Assembly: GCA_027422505.1 (NCBI GenBank)
Contig: JAPQWV010000051.1
Coordinates: 5,051,501 to 5,115,500 of the forward strand
From: Craterostigma plantagineum
Taxonomy: Eukaryota; Streptophyta; Magnoliopsida; Lamiales; Linderniaceae
Length of the DNA stretch: 64,000 nt
Reading direction: 5' to 3'
This document shows, piece after piece, positions 35,901 to 47,557 of this stretch. The position numbers and the translations under genes are program-made. How positions within the stretch are numbered: the first letter of the stretch is position 1; each line of letters starts with the position of its first letter. The notes beneath the pieces were generated by a model. The model saw only the letters and a program-made list of their open reading frames with translations, was not told the origin of the DNA and made no database searches.

Positions 35901-36364
35901 ACGAGTTAGAGGGAGATGAGATTCTTTCTTACCTCACTTCCTCAAGCTAGGTTAAATGGTTTGGATTGAGGTGAGCTTGCCAAAAATCCCTCGCACTTGT
36001 TCGTCTGCTCCGTTTCTTCCTTCTTCTTTTCTCGGTTTCTCTTCTCTGTTTTTGATCTCTCTCTCTTCTCTTTTCGTTTCTTACTTAGACCAACAATGAT
36101 TGTTTTTGACTAAGGGGTATGGGGTGACAAATCCTGACGTTGGTTTTCTTTTGCTATAAGGAATCGATTATTTAGTAGGTGATGAGTGTTGGATGTGGCT
36201 TTCCCTTTGTATGAAGCAACCCATTCATTTATTGCTTTGGGCCTTTCTACTTGGGCCTTTTTATTCAGTTTAGTTGAGCTCTAAAATAAATTTGACTTCC
36301 ATAAATTCGAGCGTGTACCTGATTAATTACACTCTAATCCCGTATTTAATTTACGGGTATTACA

Positions 36365-38257
36365 TACTCACCCCCTTAAAAGAATTTCGCCCCCGAAATT
36401 CCGCCTCCTAGAATAAGTTAGGGTAATGATGGTTAGGGAATTGAGTTGTCTCGGAGTTAGGTGATAGATAATCACCTAATAGTTCTTAGTGGTAATCCGT
36501 ACTAGAGTAATGTGAAAAGAACGAACTCTTATGAAAACATAACCATTCTTTCGAGTTCAGCAATTCTAATTTGAGGACGGAGGATCGAAGTTGTTGATAA
36601 CTCTATTAGGCAATGATTGTTCGGTTAAGGGAAAACTTTAGAGATTATCCTGAAGCAAGTAAGATTCTTGCATTGATCTGTTCTTGTCTAAGAAGTCACT
36701 ATGGTAGCCAATTGCAGCAAGATAATCATATCCTTGGCTTCACTCCAATTGAATTTCCAAAACTCCGGCCTTTCTAGGATGAGAATCAAATGGCAAATAC
36801 GGAAGGTCATATGCGGCGGGATTATCATAACCTACTCGACGAAACGGTATCATCTATTCTACCCTGATCGTTTTCCCGACATGCAAGGTATCATCTAATA
36901 TAAGTTTCTAACGTTGTAATCGCAAGGTATATTCTGAATCTTAACAGTCGTCCTAATTGTCGTGTACTAAACGTATACCTAATCTATTAGTCTTTTGTTT
37001 TTCTACGATGGTTCATACTACTATGATTGATGACAGCGATCCTTCTTTGCCACCTGGTTGGCGATGATGGCGGCGACTTTCTACTAGGGTATATAAATAT
37101 AATACCTCCTGATTTACGATCGTTGGAGAGGAACCATCTATCGCCTACTGAGTCGTGGTTTACCCCATTTATTAATTAAATTTCAGTATGGGTAAGGAAA
37201 CTTACAAATAGTCTATAATCTACTACCCCCTTAAAAGATCTGCCTAGTCTCCATTTCTAGAAATCTGGAAAGGAATGTCCATGTAGTGACAGGAATTCAA
37301 AGAAAGACATTCCAATGAAGTAGAAAGAAAGGAAACAAGATTATAAAGACTCAAGTAAGGTCATCTCGGATTCAGATAGTAGATTCGTGATAGAGCACGG
37401 ATGACGATCTCCTAAGTTGGTCGGTTTGTATCGTCTTGAGGTTGAGCTAGAGGTAACGAGAATAGGTATAGTTCTGATTCAAGCAAGGACAAGAAAACAT
37501 GAGCGTCCACCACGGTTCCGCTGCGCTACTCTGATACTGTAAATGTATGACTCACGTGATGAACAGAAACATTGGGGCAGTAAGATCATAGTTTGACAAC
37601 ATAGGGTTTAGGCTAGTTGTGCTAAAAGAATTGGAGCACGACTTCATCCGAGAAAGAAAGAATATATGATAAATAAGAACATGTCGTTGATCATGAATCG
37701 ATTTAGGGAAATCTCCTGAAATCTTCGGAATACACACATCGGCACGACTATTAATTATTAATACATGTATTTTTTTTTCTCGTCTTACCCAAAAAGATGA
37801 TTACTCCTCTCCTGGGTAATTGGGACCTCATTTCTGACAGGATTAGTAACATTCACAGAGGTTGGAATGTTTAGTTTTGGGAATTTCTTTCCTGACCTCC
37901 ATATGTGGGGTACAAAATTCAGACGAACTTAGATCATTGACAAGTTCATAAATCAGATCTCTAAATTAGCTGCCAATCTGATCCGTTTGTTCTTGGATCA
38001 ATTTCGTAAAGTACAAGAGCATCGAGTCAAATTCGTTCATAGGGAATTCAGGTGCAACCCCACGACTTGACTCGCCAACAATTCCCTAAGTCCGCGTCAT
38101 TTTCTTACAACAACCATTGTCACATCACAAACACGTACATTCGCATTTACTCACAAGTAAATCGTAAAACTTACAGGCAAGGCTGATTCCTCCAGACTTT
38201 TGAGCGGCCGTACATGGATAGTCTACAGAACCTCTAACCTAAGCTCTGATACCACAC
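36365..38257 (-). other. Internal region of the LARD element, non-coding
   Basis: 1893 bases with no frame longer than about 65 codons and no retrotransposon domain. The polypurine tract is AAGGGGGTGAG on the minus strand at 36378-36368. Packaging or dimerisation signals must lie here or in the LTR if the element is mobilised in trans, but I cannot identify them. Confidence 0.85.
38243..38254 (-). other. LARD primer binding site (tRNA-iMet)
   Basis: GCTCTGATACCA on plus, TGGTATCAGAGC on the element strand, 3 bases from the LTR at 38258. It complements the initiator Met tRNA 3' end and sets the element's direction. Confidence 0.93.
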
Positions 38258-41200
38258 TGTCAGACCCCACTTTTTCCATAACTAGTTTGGCGGATTTTCG
38301 CAACGTAAGCTGCGGAAGACCCGATTTATAAAAACTTTTTTTTTTTACATAATTAAATATTATACGAACACATGTTCTGCGAACATTATAGTTTACAAAA
38401 CCGTAGCCCAAAATATCAAAATATTTGGAACATTAATAACACCCTGCAGGTCACATCCATGTACGCCTAGCCCTCAAAAGTACGTGGAGTCACCGCCATC
38501 AGCCTGCCGTAGTCGTGACGTGTCTCAACGTCCGACTCGGTCGTACCTACAGCACATAAAACGTGGAATGAGCTATAAAGCTCAGTAAGTGGAAATATGC
38601 ATGACATGCACGTGCCCTAAATCGCAGAGGCATCCGCGCTAATTCTTACTAACACTCAGTATTCTCATATCATTCTCATTTCTCTGAGGGTCCTTAGCTA
38701 CTTCTATGCATCATCATATTACGAGCTCAATCCCATACGGATATAAGTAAGATAGTGGCCCACACCGGCTAGGCTAAACGTAGGGTTACTCCCTAGGTCA
38801 CCATTCGCCAGGTCGCCCCTCTATCTAGCGGTCGCCTTCCCTGGCACTCTGGTTTTCACCATGTGTCTCGTCCAGGTCGCTTCTTCCCGCTAATGAAAAT
38901 GACAGTTGCTACACGCTGGGTGGCCTACACTAGCTTTACCTAGGTCGCCCCTACCCAGGTCGCTCCTCCTGTCGGACAGTTGCTGCACACTGGGCGGCCT
39001 ACGCTAGGTTTCCCTAGGTCGCCCCTACCCAAGTCGCTCCTCCTGCCTCACATAATACCTTAGACGGCTTACATCCCGTCATGACAGTTGCTACACGCTG
39101 GGTGGCTTACACTAGCTTTACCTAGGTCGCCCCTACCCAGGTCGCTCCTCCTGTCGGACAGTTGCTACACACTGGGCGGCTTACGCTAGGTTTCCCTAGG
39201 TCGCCCCTACCCAGGTCGCTCCTCCTGCCTCACATAATACGTTAGACGGCTTAGAAACCGTCATGGTGCCTTTGTAGAAGTAGCTCATAATATTCACTTC
39301 AATCGACCATGTACTGTGCATGGTCATAACTAGAAATCCTCACATAATCCGTGTATGCACATGCTCATGCTGCGTGAGTGATGTCATAAATACTTTCCAT
39401 GCAAAACATGTCAACATTTCATCTCGCATATCAATCTACATATTCACACCTTCATGCGATAAATACCATGCATGCTCATATCCGAAATAACTACATAAAC
39501 ATGCGTGCATACGATATGCCATATAAATAATGTGACGCATCAACCCATTCATCACGCCATTGCAAAATCATAAATAACAGCTCACCGTGCGATTTCATTA
39601 TCACCAGTGAAGAACTTCACATACACAACCAAACAGGATATCCCGTAATCACGTAAATTGTAGATAATTTATATCACGTAGGATCATTCAACATAGATAG
39701 CCACATAATTCGAATACAAACATGCAGTTTGTGTGTTGTTGTTGGGATTTCCACTTACCCGTCGTCCTTGCGCTATTGACTACTGGGATATGTGAAATTC
39801 CTACTTCGTGAGACTACTTTTCGACCCAAAATCTAACTCCCAATTCGCGAACCCTCGACCCGTGAACTAGTTTTCAGCCCGCTCTATCTCACGATTCGTG
39901 AACTACCCCAACCCATGAACTAAGGTTCGAACTTCACCAAAAATTCAGATTTCCACTCGTAAATTCATTTTCAGTTGAAGATCTAACCCAAAATCTCAAA
40001 CGTTCGCCTAATAGAACTCTCCTAAATCATATAAGCATATAAATCCACATGGGAACCCATATTTTGGGTTCAAAGCACATCATAAAACCTCAAGTAACAA
40101 TCAAAACCCCTACCACAAAATCATAATTCATCATTTTTGAACTTGATGTTTATGACCCAAGTTCCGAATATTCTCAACAATGTTTTATGTGCTGTAGGTG
40201 AAGAATCCACCTACCTATCCTCCAAAGTTGTTCTCATTCTCTCGAAGAATTTCTTCCACCACGATCCTACGAACTCCTGAAAACTGCTTTAAGACACCAT
40301 AATATCTGAGCGTTACGGCCCGAAGTAATTCAAATACAAGCTAGGAGAAATTTCGAAATAGGCTAGCAGATTCCAGAAAAATTTCTGGTTTACAGCAGAC
40401 ACTTCAAAAATTCATAACAGTTGGCATGAAAATTGGATCGAGATGATTCGAACGTGTATGGACAGCTGAGAAAGTCAGCTTTCAGAATGGGATGGTCTCG
40501 AACGAATCAAAGCCTATTTACTAGGTCAAAAATCTGCAAAACCCAAGCTGCGCAGAAAACGAATTGCAGAAATTTCTGTTTCAAAGCAGAGAATTTAGAA
40601 ATTAGCCAAAAATTGAAAACGTGTCCAATTGAGATGATTCAAATTGATTTGGAAAGCCCCAGAAGTTAGCTTTCAAAAGAAACCAGCTTTGACTAAATCA
40701 GAGCAGTTTAGGTGGGTCAAGACGGAGACACACAAAGCTGCGCCAGTAGTTTTTTTTTTTTTTTTTTTCAAACAGCCGATAAGATTTCCAGTTTCGAAGC
40801 ATCCAATTGGAAAATTCACAGTAAATCCTAGAAATATCGGATTGAGACGATTCAAGAAGATCTGAAAAGCTTATGAAGTTATCTTTCAACAGAAATAAGT
40901 TTCGAAAGGATTGAAACTCAATAGCTAGGTCAAAAACGTTAAAGACTGAAACTGGGCACGGATCTAAAAATAGCAGATATCAGTCAATATCAGTTTCGCA
41001 CTATCAAATTCAAAAATTCATAACAAATCGTAGAAACGTCGGATTGGTTCGGTTCCAAGTGCTGTGAAAAGTTTGGGAACTTAGCTTTCATCAGAAATTC
41101 GTTTCGAAGGAATCCGATCACAATAACTAGGTCAAATGTTCTGAAACGTAAACTGCGCACGGCTCGAAAACAGCTTCGTCAGAATGAAATTCTGTTCTGC

Positions 41201-42062
41201 AATGTCCACTTTAAAAATTCACAGAAAATCGAAGAATGATCCGATTGGACCAATTCCAAAGGCAGTGAATAGCTGGGAAAGTTATCTTTCAAAAGAATTA
41301 AGTTTGATAAGGATCCGAGGGCTTTAACTAAGTCAAAATCGTTTAGAACAGAGGTTGCGCGAACTGCTTTTCCAGAACCAAAAAGTCTCAGATTTCAGTT
41401 TGCAAGACCCACTTCAAAAATACATATAAAATCGTAGAGACATCGGATTGAAGCGATTCATGATGCTATGGAAAGCTGAAGGAATAATCTTTCAAACTAG
41501 ATAATTTTCAATAGGATTGGAACACAGTATATAGGTCAAAAACACGAATTACAGGGGCTACACTAACCGAATTGCTATAAAAATTTGACTTAATAAGAAC
41601 GAGTTAGAGGGAGATGAGATTCTTTCTTACCTCACTTCCTCAAGCTAGGTTAAATGGTTTGGATTGAGGTGAGCTTGCCAAAAATCCCTCGCACTTGTTC
41701 GTCTGCTCCGTTTCTTCCTTCTTCTTTTCTCGGTTTCTCTTCTCTGTTTTTGATCTCTCTCTCTTCTCTTTTCGTTTCTTACTTAGACCAACAATGATTG
41801 TTTTTGACTAAGGGGTATGGGGTGACAAATCCTGACGTTGGTTTTCTTTTGCTATAAGGAATCGATTATTTAGTAGGTGATGAGTGTTGGATGTGGCTTT
41901 CCCTTTGTATGAAGCAACCCATTCATTTATTGCTTTGGGCCTTTCTACTTGGGCCTTTTTATTCAGTTTAGTTGAGCTCTAAAATAAATTTGACTTCCAT
42001 AAATTCGAGCGTGTACCTGATTAATTACACTCTAATCCCGTATTTAATTTACGGGTATTACA
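38258..42062 (-). repeat. Right LTR of the LARD element (5' LTR in element orientation)
   Basis: 3805-bp copy of 32558-36364. Transcription would begin in this LTR and run leftward. Confidence 0.95.
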
Positions 42063-42398
42063 GTAGCTAATCCCCTTGTGTGTTTGGGAGTAGATGAACG
42101 CTAGGTTAATTCGTATTTAAGACATATATTTACCATGACTCGTGTGTTTTGACTATTTATCGATCTATGAATTGTTTCTTCGCTTTAATATGTCTACGTG
42201 TTAAAGTGAATGTTTGAAAATCATTTAGGGCGACAGCTAAATAACGATTAGGCCATTCGTAGAACAACAACTTCGAGCTGAAGCACTCTTGGCTTCAGAT
42301 GATATTCCAGACGGCTCAGTTTTAAGGGAATCTAGACGACGATCCCTACTCACACCTGAAGACCTTTCTGACGGTGGCCGACACCATCAAGATCAACG
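42063..42398 (+). repeat. Right part of the split Athila/Tat-like remnant (LTR/leader)
   Basis: Sequence resumes with GTAGCTAATCCCCTTGTG. It is AT-rich and leads into gag. No primer binding site was recognised with confidence. Confidence 0.45.
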
Positions 42399-42950
42399 GT
42401 GTCCCGGGGCGATGCAATTAAGTTGATGCTGTTCTCATTCTTGCTCAAGTTCAGGGCAAAGGACCGGTTGGATATGTTGCCGCCCAGATCGATCACTACC
42501 TGGGAGGAGATGCGAGCCGCCTTCATCAACCATTACTTCCCACTATCAAAGGTGCTAAGGTTGAAGACGGAGATCTCCCCTTTTCACCAAAAAGGACTCA
42601 GAAACCTCTATGAGGTGTGGGAGCGATACAAGGCGCTACTGAAGAGGTGCCCACAGCACGGGATGTCAAATGCAGCCTAAATCAATCGATTCCACGAGGG
42701 ACTCAATGACCAGAGCGACACATGCTAGACGAAGCCGTAGGAGGAGACTCGTGAAGCTCAACACAACCGACGCTTGGAATCTGATTGAGGACTACTCGAG
42801 GAACAGCTTCATGAGTGGCAATACAAGGATGAAGACACCAGGCATATTCGGAGTGAGCGAGGAGACGGCTGCGAATCCCAAATTCGAGGCTCTCCAGCAA
42901 CAAATCGCTGCGACAAACTCTCAGTTGAAGATAGTCATTGGCGCACTACT
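42340..42950 (+). pseudogene. Gag fragment of an Athila/Tat-like Ty3 element
   Basis: The retrotransposon Gag pattern is visible: HLKTFLTVADTIKINGVP, then AIKLMLFSFLLKFRAKDRL, ITTWEEMRAAFINHYFP and LYEVWERYKALLKRCPQHG. Stops and a frame change near 42670 break it, and it ends where a GC-rich MITE-like sequence begins. Protease and RT are absent. Confidence 0.8.
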
Positions 42951-42951
42951 A

Positions 42952-43206
42952 GGGTTGTCAATGGGGCGGGGATTCCCCGTCCCCGCAGGGATCCGCCCCG
43001 AATAGGACGGGGAATCCCCGCTATTCTACCCCCGCGGGACGGGGACGGGGGAACATTTTTCCCCGCGGATATCCCCGCCCCGTTCCCGCCCCTTACCCGA
43101 TAATAAAAATAATATATATTATTTTCAATTAATATTATTATAAGATAAACAATATTAAAATATACTTTGGAAATATTAAAATAATATAAATATGATTAAA
43201 ATATAG
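42952..43206. mobile_element. hAT-type MITE, left end only
   Basis: TAGGGTTGTCAATGGGGCGG starts the element inside the gag remnant, followed by inverted copies of CGGGGATTCCCCG / CCCCGCGG, then AT-rich DNA. No matching right end was found, so it is truncated or its far end is eroded. Confidence 0.5.
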
Positions 43207-44154
43207 CCTGAATGTACGGTGACATTGAGGTTCTTGATCCCTAGCCAAAGGATTCAAATGCTAGATTTGGAACCGAGCGAAGTTGGTAAAAGGAATTTGA
43301 GGGATGAGAGTTCGAAAGGGCCGATGTTGAATGAGTACGGTGTAGGCGAGGGTGAGTCGAGAAATCAAGGGATTAACTTGAAGAGAAATGCATACACTGA
43401 ATGTACTGAGGATCTTCACGGCTGGTTCATGGGTGTTATCGGTAAATTAGACGAAAGAAGTATGTTCCTTGAAACTTATATATATATATTATAACTGATA
43501 ATGCACATTAATATTTAGTTATATATATATGTGTGTGTGTGTAGGTTGTTTTCCAAAGAATATTTTGGTGCTGATGAAGGCTCCTTGTCTCACTACGATG
43601 CAAAATTGGAAAGTCATGTATGACGAGCTTCATAGGCTTGAACCGCCGATGATAATGGAGGAGAAGCAATACCCACCGCCTCGTCGCGGCGCGCCACGTG
43701 TATCGTCAACACCTTACCCAAGTCCCTCCAATGCCGAAAACAAAACCTTGTCCTTGTGTCTGACTACTCTCCCAATAGCAGTAACCAAACTTCCACGGCC
43801 TCAATCCTTGTCAATGCACTCCACCTTCATCTTCTCGATCCTCCTCCTCCTCTCCTCCACCTCAATCCTCGGTAGGTGCTTAACCCTCATCCTATGCCAT
43901 GAAAGCCGTTGAAGACATAAATGTACATTCACAAAATGATGGTCAAATGATTTCAAAGCGGGGATAGAGACGGAGCAATGCTGGTCTAAGGATTCGAAGA
44001 TGGGATATGCGACGGGTCATTGTTGGTCAAATGATTTCGAGGCGAGCGGCTAGGCTGCTAGCAAAGATAATCCTCGTACACTGTCTATTGATCAACATCC
44101 ATAAGCCAAGAAAACACTTATTTTCTAAGAGAATATGTGTAAATAGCATATAAC
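43207..44154. other. Unassigned stretch with short open frames
   Basis: Open frames at 43219-43494 and 43529-43912 have no recognisable family. A (TA)n(TG)n run lies at about 43522-43543. It may be transposon or captured gene debris; I cannot tell. Confidence 0.3.
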
Positions 44155-44320
44155 TAGGGGTGTTCAAAGTTTGGATAAAACCAAGAAAACCGGTAGAACC
44201 GAAATTTTCAGTTTTTTCGGTTCGGTTAATTCGGTTTTTTGGCCGGTTTTGGTTTCAAATTTCAAAATTTTGTTTTTTCGGTTCGGTTTCGGTTTTCAGG
44301 AAAAACCGAACCGGCCAACG
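44155..44320. mobile_element. hAT-type MITE fragment (CGGTTCGGTT class)
   Basis: Starts TAGGGGTGTTCAAAG, like the complete element at 7993-8636, and has TTCGGTTCGGTT / AACCGAACCGG motifs. It is truncated on the right. Confidence 0.55.
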
Positions 44321-45389
44321 ATAAACACACTACCAACATTTACAAGCTAAATAAGATTAACTCTATAGCTTCTCTGTGTATAATGACTCGAAGAACAAGA
44401 TGATATGAATATAGCAGGGTAAAATAAAAATGTAAAAGTCCATATGAAATTGACGGTTTTTATCCGGCACTCATAAGCTATAGATAACTTGATACTGTTC
44501 AGAATCTAATTAGTAACTAAAAATGTTGAAAATTAGAAAAAAAAAAAAAAAAAAAAAAAAAGAAAGAAAGAAAACTCCAGTTCCCTCTTTTACATGTCAT
44601 GAAAATAGGTCAAACAAGGCACTTGTACTAGAAATACTATGGACGAAGAATTATTAGAACCAAATTCAAGTGGTACAATGAATGAAACATACCTAATAGA
44701 ATTTGTTTGGACCATAGAGCATCATTACAAGAACCCACGGGCCACGATCCTAAAACATCATAAATTGGATGTAATAAAATTGCGTACATAGGACTAGCCC
44801 CTCTCTCCACCCATATATTTACATTCAATATGTATGTGAAAATATCTCTATCATTTTATATTTTGAATATTTTATAATTATAATAAAAGTTTAAACTTAG
44901 GATAAATATGAAGTAACTAAAATATTAATGGATAAAAATAATAATAAAAATTTATCAAATTAACAGACAAATTTGACAGTTTTTAAACATCCTAATCCAT
45001 TTATATAATAGATACAATATATACACATATATATTCAATTATATTAAGGGTGATGGTTGTCTATAAACCGCAACTTTGATCAGTCAAAATATTTACAATT
45101 TAACCCCACAATTTATAATTTCATTAATTAAACAATTGTCATATTTAATTCTTCATTTTTAGTTCTTATACTTATTCCCAGTCCCATATACATTATTTTC
45201 CTTTTATATATGTTTAAACATTATACTCTATCTACTATACATTAAAAGATATAAATCTCAAAATCAAGTAATAATAATACAATTTTTTTAGTACGCGCAT
45301 AGGACTCATAAAATTACTTGAGATAGTACCCAAAAACAAATTAAATAATACTTTTGGATCTACTTCCCAGCAAAACAAAAAACCACCAC
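44321..45389. other. Intergenic and promoter region of the WRC gene
   Basis: AT-rich, with an A-run at about 44539-44562. No gene is seen. The final few hundred bases are upstream sequence of the plus-strand WRC gene. Confidence 0.4.
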
Positions 45390-46678
45390 ATGAGAATACG
45401 CAAGAAGAACTCATCATCATCATCGTCGTCTCTCCTCCATGCGACGTCGAATCTGAAGCCAGTCGCCGCAACCCAAACCCACACGTGTCAGTTGAATCAA
45501 TCTCCGTGGGACGCCGTCGCCACTTTTTCACCACCATCTTCTCCGCTGCCACCAACGCTTCCGCCGTCGCAGGTACTTACGCCGCCGTCCATCGTCTACT
45601 TCAGGCGCACAACCTATTCGACATAATGCGTAGCCTAGTGTTTCTTTCTCAGACCTCTCAAGCACTATTTCTTGGTCTTCGTCGCTCTTCGTTTTTTTTG
45701 GGGGGGGGGGGGGGGGGGGGGAGTCGTTCTTCTCTATCTAGGGTTTCGAATATTCCACTCCCCCTAGAAAATTCAGTTTTTTTATGATTAATGGAGATTC
45801 TCCGTCGCCATGAGTTGAAAGGTGGGTTTGTAACTTTATCGATTGCTCAATTGATTCCAACCTTCTGTTAGGAATGGGATAATCTTATGCTGGTCGATGG
45901 TTATGGGAAGAAGAACTATATGCATTTGGGCTCTTCAGTTGCTGCTGACGAGAGGTAATAATCTTACATTAGAAGTTTAGTGCCCATTACCTGATTTTTT
46001 TTGCAAAAATATTTATGCGAATGAACGAGCTTTTAACACATCGATTGCAGTCCCGAGTTCATTATCAGGCAAGAATTCGAATCGAATGACCTCAAAGATC
46101 GACAAAGAATGTGCTGCAAAACAGATGGCAAGAGCTGGAAATGTCGAAGGTTGGCGATGAAAGGCAACTCACTTTGCCAACATCATCTGACCCAAGTGAA
46201 GAGCTATTACACTAGCACCAATAATCGCCCAGTTCATCAAGAGAATCGCTCGAAGAAGAAGAAGAGGAAGAAAAAGAAAGTTGAGATGGGCTCTAATAGT
46301 AATAATAGGGCAAAGGCTAATTTGGGTTCATCTTCCTCTTCGAATCCTAATGAGTTTTACTACTACGCTGGTTTTGGACCGCGATGGCCCCCAAAGAGAG
46401 GCGATCGCCGTTGTAATAATAATCGAGGCGGTGCTAACTTGGATAGTTCTGATATTACTGCTGACAGTGAGCTTAGTGAAGCTGATAATGGATTAGTGGC
46501 TGATGATATTATTGATGGTGAAGGTGATGGTAATAAGGGAAGAGGTTATGCCAAGAATGGTGAGTTTGATTATATCGATGACGACGACGATTATTCTGGC
46601 GAAGAAGACGATGAGGAGAATGCGAAGAAACGACCCAGAAAGCAGATCAAGGCTAGGTCTCTCAAATCTTTGATGTGA
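45390..46678 (+). CDS. WRC-domain protein (3 exons, 297 aa)
   Basis: Exons 45390-45572, 45872-45954 and 46051-46678 join in phase. The N-terminus MRIRKK plus CQLNQSPWD (32-40) is the signature of a plant family of WRC proteins without a QLQ domain. The WRC motif proper, C-x9-C-x10-C-x2-H, begins at Cys110 in MCCKTDGKSWKCRR ... SLCQHH, followed by the basic stretch KKKKRKKKK, which fits a nuclear localisation signal. The C-terminal half is low complexity with an acidic segment (YIDDDDDYSGEEDDEE) and a basic end. WRC domains bind DNA in GROWTH-REGULATING FACTORs; the role of this family is not established. The intron 1 poly-G tract is noted separately. Confidence 0.85.
45700..45721 (+). repeat. 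Poly-G run of 22 in WRC intron 1
   Basis: An uninterrupted run of 22 G directly after a T-run. It could form a G-quadruplex, or its length may be a sequencing artefact. Confidence 0.9.
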
Positions 46679-47470
46679 TTAATATTGTATTTCATGTTGT
46701 ATTAGTAGTTTTCTTTTTCTTGTAACTGTACTTTATTTTTCTTGGAATTTCCTATGGTTGCCTGACTTTTTGGTGTAAGATGGTTTGCGGGCGTTCGCAC
46801 TCATTGAATCGATTAGAAATACAACTTGATCGATATAAATTAGATGTGTAAAAAGTAGGTAGAAACTCTGTAAGAACTTTTCATGATATCTAAGAGCTTT
46901 GCAACGAAAATAGTTGAGATGGGATATAGAACTCTATGATTTTGGTCGATCGAATTCCTAAGATGAAATTTATCAACCAAGATGAGTTCTAACTTTCTCT
47001 CGACTGCGTTTGGTTTATATGATAAACCTCTTAAGTGGGTTGCAAAATGATTAATAACCCCTTTTTCCATGTTTGGTTCCATGGGACGAAGCCCATGAAA
47101 AAACAGAAAGCCTGAAAATGTTAAACGTGCTTTAGTATTTTATTTATCCCAAATATATCCATATTATAATTTAATCTTGCATTTTCCAAATAGTTGGGTT
47201 TGATGTCTTTTACGATTTTGCCTATATATATATATATATATAAGCCCTAATTCATTTTAACATTTTCTTCTTTACTCCTCCGAGCCCCTCTCTTAGCAGA
47301 AGACTGGACCTTTACTTCTCTCTTAGCATAGGAAAGCAACTCACCATCCCAATTAAAGTAAGCGTTGGTTTTTATCTTTGATTATTTTAGGAGCAGATCG
47401 AAATTTTTTTTATATATAAGCACTATTTTTTTTTCTTGTATATGATGGAGGTTCTTCGGGTCTGTTATGG
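46679..47470. other. 3' flank of the WRC gene and intergenic DNA
   Basis: 3' UTR-like sequence, then AT-rich DNA with a (TA)n run near 47224-47241. No gene seen. Confidence 0.4.
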
Positions 47471-47557
47471 TGTACGAATGAGAGCCCTCAATTGAGGCCT
47501 ACCATGAAGGAGGTTTTGGCTGCACTTTTCAAGATTTCTTGCAGTTTTGATTCTTGA
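47471..47557 (+). pseudogene. Receptor-like kinase C-terminal fragment
   Basis: 29 codons read CTNESPQLRPTMKEVLAAL..., ending at a stop. This is the subdomain XI pattern (C-T-x5-RPTM-x-V) of plant receptor kinases. The upstream 26 bases continue the match in another frame (VLRVCYG). The remainder of the kinase is absent. Confidence 0.55.

Larger units (their letters stand above)
32558..36364 (-). repeat. Left LTR of the LARD element (3' LTR in element orientation)
   Basis: TGTCAGACCC...GGGTATTACA on the plus strand. It matches the right LTR along its length except for one extra T in each of two T-runs (12 against 11 near 32636, 20 against 19 near 35051). There are no long open frames; the short ones are identical in both LTRs and carry no recognisable domain. 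Confidence 0.95.
32558..42062 (-). mobile_element. Non-autonomous LTR retrotransposon with 3.8-kb LTRs (LARD type)
   Basis: A 9505-bp element with target duplication GTAGC (32553-32557 and 42063-42067), LTRs of 3807 and 3805 bp and an internal region of only 1893 bp. No gag, pol or other domain is found, so it must use proteins made by another element. Orientation is minus: the tRNA-iMet primer site lies beside the right LTR and a polypurine tract beside the left. The phrase TTTCGGGGGCGAAATTC just upstream of the tract resembles the end of Tekay/Del-type chromovirus pol regions, so that lineage is the likely parent (inference). Near-identical LTRs indicate very recent insertion. Confidence 0.95.

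Noticed and set aside
43219..43912. Two short plus-strand frames considered as a gene
   Set aside because: No recognisable domain, no consistent splice model, and surrounded by transposon debris. Left as unassigned.
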